Shown here one piece after another: positions 62,101 through 64,000 of a DNA stretch of 64,000 nt (positions within the stretch are counted from its first letter, which is position 1; each line of letters begins with the position of its first letter). Position numbers and translations under genes: made by a program. The DNA is taken from contig JAWKTN010000005.1 of assembly GCA_041399065.1 (NCBI GenBank), positions 62,001 through 126,000 on the forward strand, in the 5' to 3' direction. Origin of the DNA: JAGQPD01 sp020426865. GTDB lineage: Bacteria > Planctomycetota > Planctomycetia > Pirellulales > Pirellulaceae. A model generated the notes under the pieces. The model had not been told where the DNA came from. It made no database searches and saw only the letters and a program-made list of their open reading frames with translations.

Positions 62101-63177
62101 TCCATTTCGCCCGACGGTAGATGGCTGGCCGTAGGCTACGAAGATTGCACAGTCTTCGATACTAAGACTGGAGATTCGTTGGTACATTTCGACATCGCAG
62201 GCGGCCCGCAATTCGACGGAAGCGGTCGGTACCTTGTGCTTGCTGGGCTCCAGAATCCCACGATTGTCGACACAAAGGACTGGAGCCCAACCCCGTGGGA
62301 GTATCCGGGGGTGCTGGCGCGGCAATCGGTGTTGCGACGAAGTAGCATCTCCCTTATCGCCGACGATCACGCTCGTTGTTCGAGGCTATTTGATTTTTCC
62401 GCCAATCGCCTTCTCGCCAGATTGCCAGTAGCCAACCCACGCTCGACTACCGACGAACCCTCGTTCCTTGACGGGAACGTCAGCACTGTTATGACAGCGT
62501 ACCGTCACTCTGGCAATGCTCGACTGTCGATTTGGGACCTTCAGCAACTGCGATCCGAGTTAGGTGACCTCAATCTCGATTGGGACGCACCACCGATCGA
62601 ACAGAGTGCCTTGCGGCCTGAAAACCCGGCTCGCTCATTCCGATTTCTCACCTATCCGACCGAACATGAACAAGTGCAACGTGATCCAGACAACGGCGGG
62701 ATCGTCCTGGAAGCTCCCTGCCTTGTCGCGTCCGCCACCAATACAGCGAATCCACCGCAGCTGATCGAAACGATCTACGAATCGTCGCCAACTTCCTTCG
62801 GACGATACTCAGGCGAAACCCGGCTTTCCTGGAAGCCGCAATCTCGCGACGAGCGGCTTCGAATCCCGTTTGATGTTCCCGCTGCCGGAATCTACTCAGT
62901 TCACCTGAGCATGGGCTTGTCACCGCGACGAGGCATTTGCCGGGTGTTCGTCAATGACCACCCAGTGGGGGACGCATTGGACCGGTATACCAATCTTACC
63001 GTGGGGCTCGGAACCGACCGGTTACTTCCGCCGTCACAGGCGATCGGTCAGGTTCAGCTTCTCCAGGGCCGCAACACGGTGTCGTTCCAGATTGTTGGCC
63101 GGCACCCGGACGCGAAAGACGAGCGATTGGGGATCGACCACATTCACTTCGATCTGATCAAGTCTCCCGCTCGATAG
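59128..63177 (+). CDS. Ser/Thr protein kinase with WD40 propeller and C-terminal beta domain
   Basis: The product has 1349 residues from ATG 59128; ATG 59176 is also possible, and neither has a strong ribosome site. The shared planctomycete lead-in (RFLNERRQGKSVSIESFADR) is followed by the kinase domain at about 95-440: AGRGGMGVVYHA, Lys125 in VAVKVL, VIHRDIKPGNLL, DFGLA at 295, GTLRYLAPETL. One membrane helix lies at about 440-462. The outer part holds WD40-like repeats (VRVWDLESQRVVTSL, IRIWDRSGTLVLSC) and a final beta-sandwich of carbohydrate-binding type. A sensor kinase paired with the divergent sigma factor is likely. Confidence 0.92.
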   Translation: MEQNGNGDRINNSGLLMDEYTRNPIEELFERFLNERRQGKSVSIESFADRYPPALAQEIRSLFPAIAVLEDIYRPNSPPVELADGKDLKGTRFGDYELLAEAGRGGMGVVYHARHCSLGKEVAVKVLPRHLASEAYKLRFLREARSAARLHHSNIVPVFDFGTQGVNYYYVMQYIRGQSLASLLRSATERASDLTASRKLIFGSVGQDHATLRSPPDSHDIGTRDTLPISHAASATDSARLGVSGGGREFWKLVAEIGLQVAEGLSHAHSRNVIHRDIKPGNLLIDDNGHVWIADFGLAKSDEEDELTRTGDILGTLRYLAPETLHGKVDERSDICSLGLTLYELAAQRPAYCQVDRPALLHQITESNPDALSTTCRGIPYDLETIIHKAIERDPSDRYQTARELAGDLQRFLNSEPIHARRTSLAGVLARWARRNPALAFATSTILVLLVAASAVSTLVAYRFSVISDDLRNALNVSQEMQRTASQAELKSKKHLYDASVIAARSSLVTGMPAQRHAALHSIRIAEPLVDPLGLDERARSELQSLAIKALSLVDVSPVWEVDNRQAGRDPWAMAYPECDLYITSKFWPARQLQLRRISDGSLWTTTEETADGIHWFQYNTQHRLLAIVHGPYPGNLPVRIWRVTPDGQLVDFYSRERSFTERGIDISSHSPALGVMIDDRTLEIISAVTGETIHQYQFPSNIYGVRIAADGTKAVAWGFNSRCYLVDLASHTVSPLPSVTAKWYVDLSDDGRLLATQDGSVNVRVWDLESQRVVTSLTTTSEVSHVDLHPNNEFVVTESWDHHIRIWDRSGTLVLSCQGFRPRFSEDGQHLSYMHGHRMGYLEFTSPKAYKSRSMATLHTIRSELSSHGFWAIYSDGVAFYDAAFERRIGRIQFNARIHSDGILLPDQTAILAVAHRGILQWPISRDGEECTIGPPLRIDLGFDADGEVVTSETGELVAVGGPTCFAIMRKRESEWDVQRICHPGTCRQLSISPDGRWLAVGYEDCTVFDTKTGDSLVHFDIAGGPQFDGSGRYLVLAGLQNPTIVDTKDWSPTPWEYPGVLARQSVLRRSSISLIADDHARCSRLFDFSANRLLARLPVANPRSTTDEPSFLDGNVSTVMTAYRHSGNARLSIWDLQQLRSELGDLNLDWDAPPIEQSALRPENPARSFRFLTYPTEHEQVQRDPDNGGIVLEAPCLVASATNTANPPQLIETIYESSPTSFGRYSGETRLSWKPQSRDERLRIPFDVPAAGIYSVHLSMGLSPRRGICRVFVNDHPVGDALDRYTNLTVGLGTDRLLPPSQAIGQVQLLQGRNTVSFQIVGRHPDAKDERLGIDHIHFDLIKSPAR

Positions 63178-63372
63178 CGGCCGATTCGTCTGATTCCGCA
63201 GGTTCTATAGATTTCTTGCTGCAGATTTCTTGTGGATACGCGGCATCTGCTCTCGGATCCATCCCTAGGGCCATCGCGCATGAGCCGTCGCCCAGCGAAA
63301 AGGGCACTCGAGGGAAAGCTTCGTTGTTTGTCATCGCCATGTCCGAAAGTGCTAAAGACGGAGAAAAACTGC

Positions 63373-64000
63373 ATGTTGCCGCGATTCAGCAAATTACCAT
63401 TCGGGGGACGTCTCCATTCCGATCGTCGTCGTATCTGGACCAGGCGCAAAGCACCTGCCATGCGGCACGGTCGACGCCGCCTTACGGGGTTGGAAGGGCT
63501 TGAGAACCGCGCGCTTCTGGCGGCCGACGCGGCGTCGTTTTTTGCTGAATTAAGGACCACCGACGCGACAGGAGATCTTGTGGTACCGTTGGCGATCAAC
63601 GAGCAGGATTTCTCGATTGGCAACGATTCCGTCATCTTGGGTCTGCAATTGAGCTGGCTCGGCAGTGAAATCGGAAACGGCGCTCCGCCGACGGTTGTGG
63701 GCATCACGGATGCCCAAGGCAGCGCCGTCGATGTCCTCTATGAAAGTTCGCGGCAAGCCATCAACGAAAACAAGAGCATCTCCGTCGTGGGATTAACATT
63801 CGGCGACTACCAGATCCAGGTTGACGGCGGGTTGGCAAATCGAGCGTTCGAGCTCAGTTATTTTCTTGCCGGCGATGTCGATCACGATGGTGCGGTGACT
63901 TCGCAAGAATTGCGTGACATCCGCCGCACTCCCCTGCTTGGCTCGACCGCAGCAAACGATAGTTATCAACTCGGCGCCGACATCAATCGCGACGGTTTGA
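63373..64000 (+). CDS. secreted dockerin-containing protein, incomplete at window end
   Basis: The reading frame from ATG 63373 is open to the last base. After a basic leader comes an LEPR-XLL-like export segment (RLTGLEGLENRALLAAD), then a beta-rich domain (VVPLAINEQDFSIGNDSVI), and a dockerin type I repeat with calcium-binding Asp residues (DVDHDGAVTSQELRDIRRTP); the second repeat begins DINRDGL at the edge. GGAG lies 10 bp upstream. It is probably exported and cell-surface bound. The gene continues outside the window. Confidence 0.75.
   Translation, partial: MLPRFSKLPFGGRLHSDRRRIWTRRKAPAMRHGRRRLTGLEGLENRALLAADAASFFAELRTTDATGDLVVPLAINEQDFSIGNDSVILGLQLSWLGSEIGNGAPPTVVGITDAQGSAVDVLYESSRQAINENKSISVVGLTFGDYQIQVDGGLANRAFELSYFLAGDVDHDGAVTSQELRDIRRTPLLGSTAANDSYQLGADINRDGL

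Noticed and set aside
63216..63503. 95-codon plus-strand frame upstream of the dockerin gene
   Set aside because: Overlaps the start of the dockerin-type gene in another frame; that gene has a ribosome site and recognisable domains.

Overview
The window reads as a planctomycete chromosome, most like the Pirellulales. The evidence is the mix of PEP-CTERM proteins, a DUF1559 pseudopilin, secreted proteins opening with an LEPR-XLL-like segment, a planctomycete cytochrome-c/DUF1587 gene, ECF sigma factors beside giant Ser/Thr kinases with TPR or WD40 tails, an alternative GlmU-like enzyme and a HisA-like gene of the tetrahydromethanopterin type. Nothing here fixes the species.

Layout. 0-8 kb: a truncated trkH abutting a tandem repeat, then a molybdate/tungstate locus. 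That locus has a TupA-like binding protein fused to a molybdopterin-fold domain (divergent), a PEP-CTERM protein, a pseudopilin, a HTH/binding-domain regulator and modABC. 8-30 kb: a zone of broken genes and mobile DNA. It holds two group II introns (one reduced to its 3' half), a large serine recombinase cut by a REP-like repeat, a frameshifted Y1 transposase, and truncated or frameshifted cytochrome, LamG, GNAT, AraC, SMR and integrase genes. Among them sit an intact ECF sigma/TPR-kinase pair, a beta-propeller protein, an FG-GAP protein and an RTX/agmatine-deiminase chimera.

29.77-43.51 kb: a complete 13.7-kb integrative element bounded by a perfect 43-bp repeat of the 3' part of tRNA-Pro(CGG). 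Its tyrosine integrase lies next to the tRNA, and matching TGGTGCAC arm-type repeats lie inside both ends. It carries an unusual symmetric palindrome array that looks like a replication origin, followed by two sigma-like genes, an SF3 helicase and some ten tightly overlapping small unknown genes. A leftward operon encodes a SLATT-type two-TM protein with a CxxCx(11)CxxC tail, a tiny partner and two more small proteins. There is also a resolvase. No capsid, tail or conjugation gene is recognisable. This is the best candidate for an undescribed system. A broken integrase just outside the left end points to an earlier element at the same site.

43.5-64 kb: mainly housekeeping genes: recJ, rpmG, a squalene-cyclase-like membrane protein coupled to the HisA-like gene, an enoyl-CoA hydratase, rpoD, an ABC-2-type exporter pair, the GlmU-like gene and metF. 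After these come an AbiE-like pair with a truncated toxin, an LRR fragment, a second ECF sigma/kinase pair (divergent), and the start of a secreted dockerin-type protein that runs off the window.
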